Source: Geodermatophilus poikilotrophus
Lineage (GTDB): Bacteria > Actinomycetota > Actinomycetes > Mycobacteriales > Geodermatophilaceae
Reading direction: 5' to 3'
Assembly: GCF_900111455.1 (NCBI RefSeq)
Contig: NZ_FOIE01000005.1
Location: forward strand, 62,001 to 126,000
Length of the DNA: 64,000 nt
A program made the position numbers and the translations under genes. The notes under the pieces are model-generated. The model had not been told where the DNA came from and did no database searches. It saw only the letters and a program-made list of their open reading frames with translations. Position 1 is the first letter of the stretch. Each line of letters opens with the position of its first letter. This document shows positions 40,069 to 52,226 of this stretch, piece by piece.

Positions 40069-40932
40069 ATGGTCGGCGGGGGGCGCGCTCTCGGGGCGGC
40101 CGCGCTCGCCGCGGCGTGCCTGGTCCTCGGCGTGCCGGCCGCGGCGGCCCACCCGGGGGACGACACCGGGGTCGGCTACGACGTCTCCCACCCGCAGTGC
40201 GGCGAGGACCTGCCCGACGAGCCGGCGTTCGCCGTGGTCGGCGTCAACGGCGGGCTGGCCACCCGGCCCAACCCGTGCCTGGCCGAGCAGCTGGCCTGGG
40301 CGGCGCAGCAGGCCACCGGCCAGGTGGCGGCGCAGCCGCGGCTGCAGCTGTACGTCAACACCGCCAACCCCGGGCAGGTGCGCGACCTGGTGACCACCTG
40401 GCCGTCGCACGGGCGCACCCCCTACGGCCGCTGCGACGGCGACAACAGCCGGGCCTGCTCGTGGCGGTACGGCTGGGAGCGGGCCGCCGTCACGGTGCGG
40501 GAGTTCTTCGTCCCGGCCGCCGAGGACGCCGGCGTCGACCCCGACCCGGGTGCGTACACCTGGTGGCTCGACGTCGAGACGACGAACACCTGGCAGACCG
40601 GGTCGGCGCCCGCCCGTGCCCGCAACCGCGCGGCGCTCGAGGGGATGGTCGCCCGTCTCGCCGGCAGCGGCGCGGACGTCGGCCTGTACTCCACCGGCCA
40701 CCAGTGGCGGCGGATCGCCGGTGCGGTGCCCGCGGACAGCCCGCTGCACGACCTCGACAGCTGGCTGGCCGGCGCGAGGTCCCCCGCCGGCGCCCGCGCC
40801 ACCTGCCACCGCGACCCGCTGACCGACGGCGGCCGCGTGGTCCTCACCCAGTACGTCGTCGGCGGGCTGGACCACGACCACAGCTGCCCTACAGAACGCC
40901 CTTGGCGTCGTCCCCTGTCGGGACCGGACTGA
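40069..40932 (+). CDS. Secreted glycoside-hydrolase-like protein
   Basis: 287 residues from ATG 40069. A signal peptide (ALGAAALAAACLVLGVPAAA, cleavage near AAA-HPG) precedes VGYDVSHPQCGEDLPDEPAF and AVVGVNGGLATRPN. The later TWWLDVETTNTWQTG and VGLYSTGHQWRRIAG resemble the GH25-like/DUF1906 barrel fold. The Asp-Glu pair in WLDVET may be catalytic. The last 15 residues overlap the convergent monooxygenase gene by 44 bp. Confidence 0.75.
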   Translation: MVGGGRALGAAALAAACLVLGVPAAAAHPGDDTGVGYDVSHPQCGEDLPDEPAFAVVGVNGGLATRPNPCLAEQLAWAAQQATGQVAAQPRLQLYVNTANPGQVRDLVTTWPSHGRTPYGRCDGDNSRACSWRYGWERAAVTVREFFVPAAEDAGVDPDPGAYTWWLDVETTNTWQTGSAPARARNRAALEGMVARLAGSGADVGLYSTGHQWRRIAGAVPADSPLHDLDSWLAGARSPAGARATCHRDPLTDGGRVVLTQYVVGGLDHDHSCPTERPWRRPLSGPD

Positions 40933-41200
40933 GCACCTGCAGCTCCAGGGTGCCGGCGAGCTTGCCCTCCAGCTGCCGGGACAGCTCGCTGAACGGCTCG
41001 CCCTTGCCGTGCGCGGCCAGCGCCTGGGGGCCGGCCCACTGCTCGATCATCACCAGGGAGCCGTCGCGCGCCTCGTGCAGCGCGTAGCGCTCGCACCCCT
41101 CCTCCGCGTGCACCTGCGGGACGGCGGCCAGCACGGCCTCCCGCACCGCCTGGGCGTGCTCGGGCTGCGGGGTGATGGTGGCGACGACGACGACGGACAC
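40889..41200 (-). CDS. Antibiotic-biosynthesis-monooxygenase-domain protein
   Basis: 103 residues. The GTG at 41200 follows AGGGGGC at good distance, preferred over a longer start. VVVVATITPQPEHAQAVREA, CERYALHEARDGSLVMIEQW and ALAAHGKGEPFSEL match the ABM (YgiN-like) family of small dimeric alpha-beta barrels, often quinol monooxygenases. Confidence 0.88.
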   Translation of the reverse strand: MSVVVVATITPQPEHAQAVREAVLAAVPQVHAEEGCERYALHEARDGSLVMIEQWAGPQALAAHGKGEPFSELSRQLEGKLAGTLELQVLSPVPTGDDAKGVL

Positions 41201-41259
41201 GGGCTGCCCCCTGCTCTTGGTTCTCGGAGCCTGGTGCTCGCCCACCCGGGCGGGTCAGG

Positions 41260-42678
41260 ATGCGTGTCGTGTCGGCCGACGAGGACCCCGGTCCCCCGCC
41301 CCCTCCCCCACGGCTGCGGGTGGCCGTCGTCGGCGCCGGTCCGGCGGGCATCTACACCGCCGAGGCGCTCACCCGGCAGCAGGAGGTCCCGGTCGCCGTC
41401 GACCTGATCGACCGGCTGCCCACCCCGTTCGGCCTGGTGCGCCACGGCATCGCCCCCGACCACCCCAAGATGCGCGCCATCCGGGACACGCTGCACCGGG
41501 CCCTGGACCACCCGGCGGTGCGCTTCGTCGGCAACGTGGAGATCGGCCGCGACCTCTCCTGCCCCGAGCTGCACGCCGCGGTGGACGCCGTCGTCTACAC
41601 CTACGGCGCCGCGCTGGACCGGCAGCTGGGCATCCCCGGCGAGGAGCTGCCCGGCAGCCTCGCCGCCACCGCGCTGGTCGCCTGGTACACCGGTCACCCC
41701 GACGCCGACCGGGCCAGGGTCGAGGCGGCACTGGCGCGGGCGCGGTCGGTCGTCGTCGTGGGGGTCGGCAACGTGGCGCTCGACGTGGCCCGCGTGCTGG
41801 CCCGCACCCCCGCCGAGCTGGAGTCCACGGACATGCCGCAGCACGTCCTCGACGCCCTCGCCGCCGCGCCCGTCGAGCACGTCACCGTGCTCGGCCGCCG
41901 CGGCCCGGCGCAGGCCACCTTCACCACCCAGGAGCTGCGCGAGCTCGGGGAGCTGGCCGAGGCCGACGTGCTGGTGGACCCGGCCGACCTGGAACTGGAC
42001 GCCGCAGCCGAGGAGCGGGTGGCGGCCGACCGGGTGGTGTCGCGGAACCTCGCGGTGCTGCGCGACTGGGCCGCCCACACGGCACAGCCCGGCCGGGCGA
42101 CGGTGACCCTGCGCTTCTTCGCCCGCCCGGTGCGCCTGCTCGGCGAGGACCGGGTGACCGGCGTGGAGGTCGAGCGCACCGTCGTCGACGCCGACGGCCG
42201 CGCCTCGGGCACCGGCGAGACGACCGTGCTGCCCGCCGACCTGGTGGTCCGCTCGGTCGGCTACCGCGGCGGCGAGCTGCCCGAGCTGCCGCTCGACCCG
42301 CGCCGCGGCACCGTCCCCAACGACCTGGGCCGGGTGCTGCGCGGCGGGGCTCCCTCCCCCGGCGAGTACGTCGCGGGGTGGATCAAGCGCGGGCCGACCG
42401 GCGTCGTGGGCACCAACAAGCACGACGCCCGGGAGACGGTGGCCACGCTGCTCGCCGACGTCGCGGCCGGCGTGGTCCGCCCCGGAGGCGGCGAGGACGA
42501 CGACCTGGTCGCCGCGCTGCGCGCGAACGGTGCCGACCCGGTGCTGCTCGAGGACTGGCGGGCCATCGACGCCGCCGAGGTCGCCCTCGGCGCCACCCAC
42601 GGCCGCGCCCGGACGACGCTGCACGAGTGGGAGAGCCTGCTGGCCGCGGTGAAGGAGGCGGCCGCCCGCACCCGCTGA
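41260..42678 (+). CDS. fprA: NADPH-ferredoxin reductase, FprA type
   Basis: 472 residues. The N-terminal FAD motif VAVVGAGPAGIYTAEALT and LIDRLPTPFGLVRHGIAPDH, the second dinucleotide site SVVVVGVGNVALDVARVL and the C-terminal GWIKRGPTGVVGTNKHDARE are hallmarks of adrenodoxin-reductase-like enzymes. It transfers electrons from NADPH to ferredoxin for cytochromes P450 and other acceptors. It is divergent from the monooxygenase gene by 60 bp. Confidence 0.94.
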   Translation: MRVVSADEDPGPPPPPPRLRVAVVGAGPAGIYTAEALTRQQEVPVAVDLIDRLPTPFGLVRHGIAPDHPKMRAIRDTLHRALDHPAVRFVGNVEIGRDLSCPELHAAVDAVVYTYGAALDRQLGIPGEELPGSLAATALVAWYTGHPDADRARVEAALARARSVVVVGVGNVALDVARVLARTPAELESTDMPQHVLDALAAAPVEHVTVLGRRGPAQATFTTQELRELGELAEADVLVDPADLELDAAAEERVAADRVVSRNLAVLRDWAAHTAQPGRATVTLRFFARPVRLLGEDRVTGVEVERTVVDADGRASGTGETTVLPADLVVRSVGYRGGELPELPLDPRRGTVPNDLGRVLRGGAPSPGEYVAGWIKRGPTGVVGTNKHDARETVATLLADVAAGVVRPGGGEDDDLVAALRANGADPVLLEDWRAIDAAEVALGATHGRARTTLHEWESLLAAVKEAAARTR

Positions 42679-42862
42679 GAGAGGACCCCCTTGCCCCCCA
42701 CTGCTCGCACGCTCGCGCCAGGCCCCGTCCAGAGGCTCGCCGCAGGCCTCGTCCCGGGTCCCACCCTGAGCCTGCGAAGGGTGGGGAGGACGAGGTCCTT
42801 CCCCGGTGAGGAGGACGGGGTCCTTGTTCCTGCAAGGGGGCCGTGGACGTCTGCTCAGCCTC
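42679..42862. repeat. Intergenic GC-rich palindrome R1
   Basis: Begins GAGGACCCCCTTGCCCCCCA and continues with CTCGC-type and GCCCCGTCCAGAGG elements. A second inverted half (GGGTGGGGAGGACGAGGTCC) lies before 42863. It lies between convergent genes, where a bidirectional terminator is expected. Confidence 0.6.
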
Positions 42863-43976
42863 CTATGCCTCGGTGCAGGTCAGCTCGCGCAGCAGCGCCC
42901 GCGCCCGCTCCTCGGTACCGGTGGCGACGAACCGGATGAGCGTCTCGGTGTCCGGCCGCAGCCGCAGCGGCGCGCCGTCCGGGCCCAGCGCCACCCCGCC
43001 GGCGGCGGCCAGCAGCGCCAGCCCGCCGGCGACGTCGTGCACGTGGGTGCCGCTGCGGTCGAGGTTCTGCCACGCCCCGGCCGCGCCGTCGGCGACCAGG
43101 CAGACGTCGACCGCGGTGCAGCCGGTCACCCGGACCCGGCGGGCGCTGGCCGGCACGACCACGGCCGACCCCGACGGGGCGGTGGGCGCGACGACCGTCC
43201 CGGCGTCCCGCGGCCGGACCGGCACGCCGTCGCGCCGCGCCCCCGCACCGACCGCGCCCGACCAGCGGCGGCCCGACGAGAGGTCGGCGACCAGGCCCGC
43301 GACCGGCCGGCCGTCCTGCACCAGGGCGGCGGAGAACGCCCACGGCGCCAGCCCGGCGCGGAAGTTGCCCGTGCCGTCGAGCGGGTCGAGCACCACCCAC
43401 GGCTCGTCACCGGGAACCGGGCGGTCGGAGCGCTCCTCGCTGAGCACGGTCACGCCGAGCGGGCGCAGCGCGTGCGCCGCCGCCAGGTGCGCGGCCTCGT
43501 CGGCGCCCAGCGACGGGCTGCCGTCGGCCTTGGTGGTGTCCTGACCGGCGTCGCGGGCCAGCGCGACGGCGACCTCGACGCGGGTGGCGGCCAGGGCGGC
43601 GTGGTGGAGGAAGCGGTCGGCCAGCGGGGTGTCGTCCGCCGGCGGCGGAACGGGCCGGACGTCGTCCCCCCGGCCGTCGCGCACCCGCTCGCAGCCCCAC
43701 GCCGAGGCGGCGGCCAGGACGGCGGGCTGGTCGATCCGGGCGCCGCGCCGGCGGACGAGCACCGCCTCGGCGTGCCCGTCGGCACCCCACTCGCGGCGCA
43801 GCAGCGCGACGGCGCCCAGGTCGTCGACGAGCAGCCGCAGAGTGGGGTCGGGGAGCGCGGTCGCGAGGGCGGCGGGCGCGACGCCGAGGGCCCGTGCCGC
43901 GGCCTGGACCTGGCCGGAGCGCGTCGCCACCCGGAGGTCCAGCGGGCCCGGGCCGGCGCGCTCCTCCAGCTGCGGC

Positions 43977-43984
<8 letters not shown>
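42863..43984 (-). CDS. Inositol-monophosphatase-family protein with N-terminal extension
   Basis: 373 residues from GTG 43984. The C-terminal 270 residues are an IMPase-type sugar phosphatase with [30 protein letters not shown] (the metal site DPLDGTGN) and [18 protein letters not shown]. The first 100 residues ([37 protein letters not shown]) are extra compared with the usual 260-290 and of unknown role. It overlaps the PEP carboxylase stop by 8 bp and is probably translated with it. Confidence 0.85.
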
Positions 43985-46805
<2,821 letters not shown>

Positions 46806-46881
46806 CCGGCGAGTATCGACCGCCCGTGTGACGGGTGGGTGTCGTGGCGCGGCCGCGACCCCTGCCGTCCTCCCGTCCCCC

Positions 46882-46955
46882 CGTTGATCATGGGGTTGTT
46901 GCCGCACGACGCCCCGTTGACGGCGTGTCCGGCGGCGAGAACCCCATGATCAACG
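46882..46955. repeat. Long hairpin with 16-bp perfect arms
   Basis: CGTTGATCATGGGGTT (46882-46897) and AACCCCATGATCAACG (46940-46955) are perfect inverted repeats. The inner sequences (GTTGCCGCACGACGCC and GGCGTGTCCGGCGGCGAG) also pair imperfectly, so the whole 74 bp can fold back. It lies between divergent ppc and lactonase genes. Confidence 0.8.
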
Positions 46956-47029
46956 CGCGAGGAGGACCGGCAGGGGCGGGGGGCGGCGTTCGCCGCGCAC
47001 CGGGCCCGCCCCGACGGGACGATGCAGGG

Positions 47030-47965
47030 GTGCACCGACTCCCCGCCACGCCCGCGCCCGGCCTGTCCCCCGCCGGACACGGTGAGGGCCCGACCTGGGA
47101 TGCCGACCGCGGCGAGCTGCTGTGGGTGGACATCACGGCCGGGCAGGTGCGACGGGCCACGATCGGGGCCGACGGCAGCCTCACCGAGACCGGGGTGCAC
47201 CGCGGCGGGGACACCGTCGGCGCCGTCGTCCCGGCGGCGGACGGCGGGTGGCTGCTCGCCGCGGACGGCGGCTTCACCCACCTCGGGGCCGACGGGACCG
47301 CCCGGGTGCTGATCTCGCTGGCCGGCGAGGGCGGCACCGAGGCCGACGGCGGCACCCGGATGAACGACGCGGCCTGCGACCCGGCCGGCCGGTTCCTCGC
47401 CGGCACCATGGCCTTCGACGAGCGGCCCGGCGCCGGCGCGCTGTACCGGCTGGACCTCGACGGCACCGTCACGACCGTGCTGGACGACCTGACCGTGTCC
47501 AACGGCATCGGCTGGTCGCCGGACGGGGGCACCGTCTACCTCGCCGACTCCGGCCCGGGCGTGGTGCACGCCTTCGACTACGACCTCGGGTCCGGCGCCT
47601 TCGGCGAGGGCCGCGTGCTGCTGCGGTTCGACGGGGACGACGGCGTCGCGGACGGGCTCACCGTCGACGACGAGGGCTGCCTCTGGACCGCGCTGTGGGG
47701 CGGCGGGCAGGTGCGCCGCTGGTCCCCGGACGGCGAGCTGCTCGCCGTCGTCGAGGTGCCCGGGGTGACCCAGACGTCGAGCTGCGCCTTCGCCGGGCCC
47801 GGGCGCGACCTGCTCGTGGTGAGCACCTCGGCGCACGGCCTGGACGACGCCGCGCGGGCCGCCCAGCCCGACGCCGGCCGGCTGTTCACCGCCCGCCCGG
47901 GGGTGACCGGCCCGCCGGCCACCCCCTATCGCGGACCGCTGGCGGGGCTGCGCCAGGAGAGCTGA
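47030..47965 (+). CDS. SMP-30/gluconolactonase-family protein
   Basis: 311 residues from a GTG at 47030. The six-bladed propeller signatures are GHGEGPTWDADRGELLWVDI, RMNDAACDPAGRFLAGTMAF, SNGIGWSPDGGTVYLADSGP and VADGLTVDDEGCLWTALWGG. The metal-binding Glu, Asn and Asp positions are present. Likely hydrolyses sugar lactones. The start codon is uncertain because no good ribosome site is visible. Confidence 0.88.
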   Translation: MHRLPATPAPGLSPAGHGEGPTWDADRGELLWVDITAGQVRRATIGADGSLTETGVHRGGDTVGAVVPAADGGWLLAADGGFTHLGADGTARVLISLAGEGGTEADGGTRMNDAACDPAGRFLAGTMAFDERPGAGALYRLDLDGTVTTVLDDLTVSNGIGWSPDGGTVYLADSGPGVVHAFDYDLGSGAFGEGRVLLRFDGDDGVADGLTVDDEGCLWTALWGGGQVRRWSPDGELLAVVEVPGVTQTSSCAFAGPGRDLLVVSTSAHGLDDAARAAQPDAGRLFTARPGVTGPPATPYRGPLAGLRQES

Positions 47966-48035
47966 AAAGAGGACCCCTCTGCCCCCCACCACTCGCAGGC
48001 TCGTGGCGGGGCCCTGCAGAGGGGCCGTCCGGCTG
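47966..48035. repeat. Intergenic GC-rich palindrome R2
   Basis: GAGGACCCCTCTGCCCCCCA, a CTCGCAGGCTCG centre, then GGGCCCTGCAGAGGGGCCGT. CCCCTCTGC and GCAGAGGGG pair perfectly, so this can fold as a terminator after the lactonase gene. Confidence 0.65.
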
Positions 48036-48120
48036 GGACGGGTGGGACCAGGGAGCACGGTGGGGCGCGGACACGCGGCGCTCCCGGCCACGGGCGCGAG
48101 CCGACCTAGCATCGGTCGTC

Positions 48121-48825
48121 GTGTCCACGGCTCCGGCAGACGTCCTGCGCGCCGCAGCACGCGGCGCCGGGCAGCTGCTGCTCACCCTCGGCTACGTCCT
48201 GCTGCTCTTCGTCGGCTACGAGCTGTGGGTGACCGACCTGCTGAGCAACGCCCGCCAGGACGAGCTGACCGCCGAGCTGCGCGAGGAGTGGGCGGCGCCG
48301 GCCGCCGTCCCGGCCGAGCTGCAGGGCGGCGAGGCGTTCGCGATGCTGCACATCCCGCGGCTGGGGGCCGACTACGCCCGGGCCGTCGTCGAGGGCACCG
48401 GCACCGAGGAGCTCGAGCAGGGGCCGGGCCACTATCGCGGCACCGCCATGCCCGGCGAGCAGGGCAACTTCGCCGTCGCCGGGCACCGGGTGGGCCGCGG
48501 GTCGCCGTTCCTGGAGATCGACGAGCTGCGCGCCGGCGACCCGGTCGTCGTCGAGACCGCCGACAGCTGGTTCGTCTACCGGGTGCTCGAGCCGGCGGAC
48601 GTCGTGCCCGGCCAGCAGGTCGTCCCGCCCTCCGACGTGTCGGTCATCGCGCCGACGCCGAACGGGCCGCCCGACGGCGCGCCGTCGGGCGCCTACCTGA
48701 CCCTGACCACCTGCCACCCCGAGTACTCCGCACGCGAGCGGTTGATCGTGCACGCCGTGCTCGAGGGCGGGCCGGTGGGACGCGCCGAGGCACCCGAGGG
48801 CCCGCCGGCCCTGCGGGGAGTGTGA
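48121..48825 (+). CDS. Class E sortase
   Basis: 234 residues from GTG 48121. An N-terminal membrane anchor (LLLTLGYVLLLFVGYELWVT) precedes the sortase domain with FAMLHIPRLGADYARAVVEG, the catalytic His in NFAVAGHRVG, the Cys in LTLTTCHPEYSARERLIVHA and the Arg four residues after SA. It anchors exported proteins to the cell wall or pili in high-GC Gram-positives. A small membrane-protein gene follows within 10 bp. Confidence 0.93.
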   Translation: MSTAPADVLRAAARGAGQLLLTLGYVLLLFVGYELWVTDLLSNARQDELTAELREEWAAPAAVPAELQGGEAFAMLHIPRLGADYARAVVEGTGTEELEQGPGHYRGTAMPGEQGNFAVAGHRVGRGSPFLEIDELRAGDPVVVETADSWFVYRVLEPADVVPGQQVVPPSDVSVIAPTPNGPPDGAPSGAYLTLTTCHPEYSARERLIVHAVLEGGPVGRAEAPEGPPALRGV

Positions 48826-48834
48826 GGAGCGACC

Positions 48835-48993
48835 GTGTACTCGTGGATCTGGCGGCACCTGCCCGGCGGGACGGCGGTGCGGGCGCTGCTCGCCCTCGTG
48901 CTCGTGGCGGCGGTCAGTGCGCTGCTGCTGTTCGTCGTCTTCCCGTACGTGGAGCCGTACGTCCCGTTCGCCGACGTCACCGTCGACGGCTGA
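48835..48993 (+). CDS. 52-residue single-helix membrane protein next to the sortase
   Basis: GTG 48835 follows GAGGAG. The product MYSWIWRHLPGGTAVRALLA continues with ALVLVAAVSALLLFVVFPYV and ends EPYVPFADVTVDG: one transmembrane helix and a short outer tail. The arrangement right behind a class E sortase gene recurs in actinobacteria as far as I recall, suggesting a sortase accessory role. Too short for most gene finders. Confidence 0.8.
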   Translation: MYSWIWRHLPGGTAVRALLALVLVAAVSALLLFVVFPYVEPYVPFADVTVDG

Positions 48994-48994
48994 G

Positions 48995-49852
48995 CTAGCC
49001 GCCGAGCTCGCGCAGCGCCCGCTCGGCGAGGTCGTCCCCGCCGGCCGCACCGAGCCGGAAGTGCTCGACCGCGCCGTCGAGGTCGCCGCGGTCGGCCAGC
49101 AGCACGGCCAGGTTGTGGTGGCAGTAGCCGTCGCCGGCGGCGATGCCGGCGCGGTAGGCCTCCTCGGCCGCCTCCACGTCGTCGAGGTCGTCGACGTAGA
49201 AGTTGCCCAGCGGCAGCCACGCCTGGACCTCGCCGAGCTTCGCGCCGCGCTCGAGGGTGAAGCGGGCCTCGGCCGTCCGGTCGGTCGTGCGCAGCAGCGA
49301 GGCCAGCGCCACGCGGGTGCCGGCGAAGCGGTCGGCCCCGGCGCGCAGGTCGACCTCCAGGGCGGTGTCGTGCGACGCGGCCCACCGCCAGCAGGCGACC
49401 ACCGCGGCGGCGACGTCGTCCCCCGTCGCGGCGAGGTCGGCCGCCACCGCGAGGGCCTGCTCGTGCTCGCCCTGCTCGTGCAGGAGGAACGCCAGCTGCA
49501 GCCCGCCCTGGGTGTCCCCGGCCGCGCCGGCACCGCGGTAGGCGCGCATCGCACCGGCGAGGTCGCCGAGCTGCTCGAGCACCAGGCCGAGGTTGACCCA
49601 GGCGTCGCGCTCGCCGCCGGCCAGCGCCTGCTCGTAGGCGTCGGCGGCCTCCTCGACCCGGCCGCGGGCGGCCAGCGAGTTGCCGAGGTTGAACCAGCCG
49701 AGCGAGTCCCCCAGCTCGGCGGCCCGGCGGAAGCAGCGCTCGGCGTCCAGGTCACGCCCGGCCTCGGCCAGGTCGCAACCCAGCTCGATGACGGCGTCGG
49801 CGTCCCGGCAGGCGCGCAGCCTCCGGAGGCGCCCGTCGAGGTCCTCCCGCAT
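48995..49852 (-). CDS. TPR/Sel1-like repeat protein
   Basis: 285 residues of helical repeats such as AERCFRRAAELGDSLGWFNL, VEEAADAYEQALAGGERDAW and VEAAEEAYRAGIAAGDGYCH. No signal or enzyme motif. It is convergent with the sortase operon (2 bp apart). Its repeat style resembles the island protein at 15845-16801. Confidence 0.8.
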   Translation of the reverse strand: MREDLDGRLRRLRACRDADAVIELGCDLAEAGRDLDAERCFRRAAELGDSLGWFNLGNSLAARGRVEEAADAYEQALAGGERDAWVNLGLVLEQLGDLAGAMRAYRGAGAAGDTQGGLQLAFLLHEQGEHEQALAVAADLAATGDDVAAAVVACWRWAASHDTALEVDLRAGADRFAGTRVALASLLRTTDRTAEARFTLERGAKLGEVQAWLPLGNFYVDDLDDVEAAEEAYRAGIAAGDGYCHHNLAVLLADRGDLDGAVEHFRLGAAGGDDLAERALRELGG

Positions 49853-50044
49853 GCGGCGATCATGCGGTGCACCCGGCGCCCCGTCCTCCCCCCGTGGGGC
49901 GGTCTCACCCGTCGGAGGAGGTGCAGGTCACCCGGGCGGAGTCAGTCGCCGCGATGGGCCGACTCCCCGGCGGGATCGGCGATCTCGCACGGCGCCCCCC
50001 TGCAGGGTCCCGCTGCGAGCGTGCGGGTGGCGGGGGGTCCGTCT
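49853..50044. other. Short intergenic stretch
   Basis: 192 bp between the TPR gene start and the end of the ABC permease gene. It contains a remnant resembling the backbone palindrome (GCCCCCCTGCAGGGTCC near 49995). No gene. Confidence 0.4.
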
Positions 50045-51232
50045 TCAGGCCCGCTCGGCGCGCAGCGCCTCGCGCAGCCGGGTCTTCCCGCTCGTGCGCA
50101 GCAGGGCGCCGGAGTAGACCCGCCCACCCAGGCGGACGGCGAGCCCGATGGCCACCAGCATCAGGACGACGGCCAGCGCCACCTCCCAGCCCGCCGCCTC
50201 CCCGGCCGCCTGGCGCACCGGCATCACCAGCGGCGAGAGGCCGGGCACGAAAGAGGTGACCGCGGCGAGCGTGCCGCTGGGGTCGCTCGCGGCCTGGAAC
50301 GCCACGAAGAACCCCACGACCAGCAGCATCGACGCCGGCGTGAGCACGCTGCCGAGGTCTTCCTGCCGGCTGACCAGCGAGGCCGCCACGGCGAAGACGC
50401 AAGCGTAGAAGGCGTAGCCGAGGACGAACCAGGCGATGACGGTGGCCACGGTGCCGATCAGCTCACCGGGGACGTCGACCAGGTCGAACGCCAGCGCGCC
50501 GGCGACCCCCACCACGCCGATGACGACGATCTGCCCCAGCCCGAGCAGGCCGAGGCCCAGGATCTTGCCGGCCAGCAGCTGCCACGGCCGCATGGTGGCC
50601 AGCAGGAGCTCCACCACGCGGCTGGACTTCTCCTCCACCACGCCCTGGGCGACGAACTGCGCGAACAGGAACAGCAGGCCGTAGAGGACGACGATGCCGA
50701 TGACCGCCACGACCACCTGCTGGCCGTCGTCCTCCCCGTCGCCGAGCGGGGTGACCGCCACCTCGGGGATGGACTGCAGGTCGACGCCGGCCTCCAGCAG
50801 CCGGTCGGAGACGGCCAGCCCGCTGACCGCACCGCCGACGACCGCCTCCAGGGCGGGATCCCGGTCGACGAGCAGCAGCTCGGGGGCGGGGCCGGTGCCG
50901 TCGAGCAGGGCGGCGTCGACCTCCCCGGCCTGGACGGCGGCCCGCGCCTCGGCCTCGTCCATGGTGTCGACGACCTGCACCTCGACGCCCACCGCCTCGC
51001 CCTGCGCCTCGAGGGCGGGCCCGAGCCGGCCGTCGTCGGCCACGACGGCGATCCGGCCGGCCTCGACGCCGCCGACCGCCACCTGGAAGACCATCATCCC
51101 GAGCAGCAGCAGGAGGATGACCGCCGAGCTGACGATGAAGTTCTTGTCGCGGATGCGGCTGGAGACCTCGCGCGCGGCGACCAGCCGGACCAGCGCGGTG
51201 CTTCCCGGGCTGCCGGGCCCGGACGCCGTCAC
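50045..51232 (-). CDS. ABC-2 type permease (NatB-like exporter)
   Basis: 395 residues. One helix near the start (NFIVSSAVILLLLLGMMVFQ), a large extracytoplasmic domain (about 60-185), then five or more helices (VVVAVIGIVVLYGLLFLFAQ, GTVATVIAWFVLGYAFYACV and others). This is the ABC-2/NatB pattern. It overlaps the ATPase gene by 4 bp. Together they would export an ion, drug or lipid. Confidence 0.9.
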   Translation of the reverse strand: MTASGPGSPGSTALVRLVAAREVSSRIRDKNFIVSSAVILLLLLGMMVFQVAVGGVEAGRIAVVADDGRLGPALEAQGEAVGVEVQVVDTMDEAEARAAVQAGEVDAALLDGTGPAPELLLVDRDPALEAVVGGAVSGLAVSDRLLEAGVDLQSIPEVAVTPLGDGEDDGQQVVVAVIGIVVLYGLLFLFAQFVAQGVVEEKSSRVVELLLATMRPWQLLAGKILGLGLLGLGQIVVIGVVGVAGALAFDLVDVPGELIGTVATVIAWFVLGYAFYACVFAVAASLVSRQEDLGSVLTPASMLLVVGFFVAFQAASDPSGTLAAVTSFVPGLSPLVMPVRQAAGEAAGWEVALAVVLMLVAIGLAVRLGGRVYSGALLRTSGKTRLREALRAERA

Positions 51233-52137
51233 GCGGCGACCCCGGCCGGCTCGGCGACGGCCTCGCGGAACAGCTCCACCAGGCTCGGCTCGCGCCAGGC
51301 GAAGTGGCCGACCCGGCCGGTGCGCAGCGCCGCGGCGAGCACGGCCTGGTCGTCGGCACCCGGGGCGAGCTCCAGCAGGGTGTCACCGGCCCGCTCGGAG
51401 ACCACCCGCACGCCGGGCAGCGCGGCCGCCCAGCCCGGCGGCGCGTCGGGGACGACGACCCGCAGCAGCCGGCCGGACTCACGGCGGCGCAGCTCGGCGA
51501 CCGGACCGGTGGCGACCATGGCCCCGCGGGCGAGGATGCCGACGGCGTCGCAGAGCCGCTCGACCAGGTCGAGCTGGTGGCTGGAGAAGACGACCGGGAC
51601 GCCGCCGCGCACCTGCTCGAGCAGCGCCTCGGCGAGCGCGTCCACGCCCACCGGGTCCAACCCGGAGAACGGCTCGTCGAGGATGAGCACCTCCGGCCGG
51701 CTGACCAGGGCCGCGGCCAGCTGCACCCGCTGCTGGTTGCCCAACGACAGCTTCTCCACCTGGTCGCGACGGCGCTCGCCGAGGCCGAGGCGGTCGGCCC
51801 AGTGCTCGGCCGCGCGGGTGGCCGCCGCGCCGTCCAGGCCGTGCAGCCGGGCGAAGTAGGCCAGCTGCTCGCCGACCCGCATCTTCGGGTACAGGCCGCG
51901 CTCCTCCGGCATGTAGCCGATCCGGCGGCGCAGCGCCTGGTCCAGCGGACGCCCCTGCCAACGCACCTCGCCGGCGTCGGCGCGGACCAGCCCCATGGCG
52001 ATCCGCATCGTGGTCGTCTTGCCGGCCCCGTTGGAGCCGCAGAAGCCGAACATCGAGCCCGGGGCGACGGCGAAGGAGACCCCGTCGAGCACCCGGTTGG
52101 CCCCGAAGCTCTTGTGCAAGCCGTCGAACTCCAGCAC
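51229..52137 (-). CDS. ABC transporter ATP-binding protein
   Basis: 302 residues from GTG 52137. Walker A CGSNGAGKTTTMRI, signature KLSLGNQQRVQLAAALVS, Walker B VLILDEPFSGLDP and switch His FSSHQLDLVERLCD are all intact. The signature LSLGN instead of LSGGQ is common in this NatA-like branch. The C-terminal 80 residues form a regulatory tail. Partner permease overlaps by 4 bp. Confidence 0.93.
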   Translation of the reverse strand: MLEFDGLHKSFGANRVLDGVSFAVAPGSMFGFCGSNGAGKTTTMRIAMGLVRADAGEVRWQGRPLDQALRRRIGYMPEERGLYPKMRVGEQLAYFARLHGLDGAAATRAAEHWADRLGLGERRRDQVEKLSLGNQQRVQLAAALVSRPEVLILDEPFSGLDPVGVDALAEALLEQVRGGVPVVFSSHQLDLVERLCDAVGILARGAMVATGPVAELRRRESGRLLRVVVPDAPPGWAAALPGVRVVSERAGDTLLELAPGADDQAVLAAALRTGRVGHFAWREPSLVELFREAVAEPAGVAA

Positions 52138-52226
52138 GCGCTTCCCCCGTCACCCTCCGTTGCCTCCGGCAACCGTATCGGCCGCCTGCTGTCGCGCCGG
52201 GACGCCAGGTGGGGTGTCATCGGCGG

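Noticed and set aside
46835..47029. A longer N-terminus for the SMP-30 protein
   Set aside because: It would translate the 74-bp hairpin region and gives low-complexity sequence before the family start.
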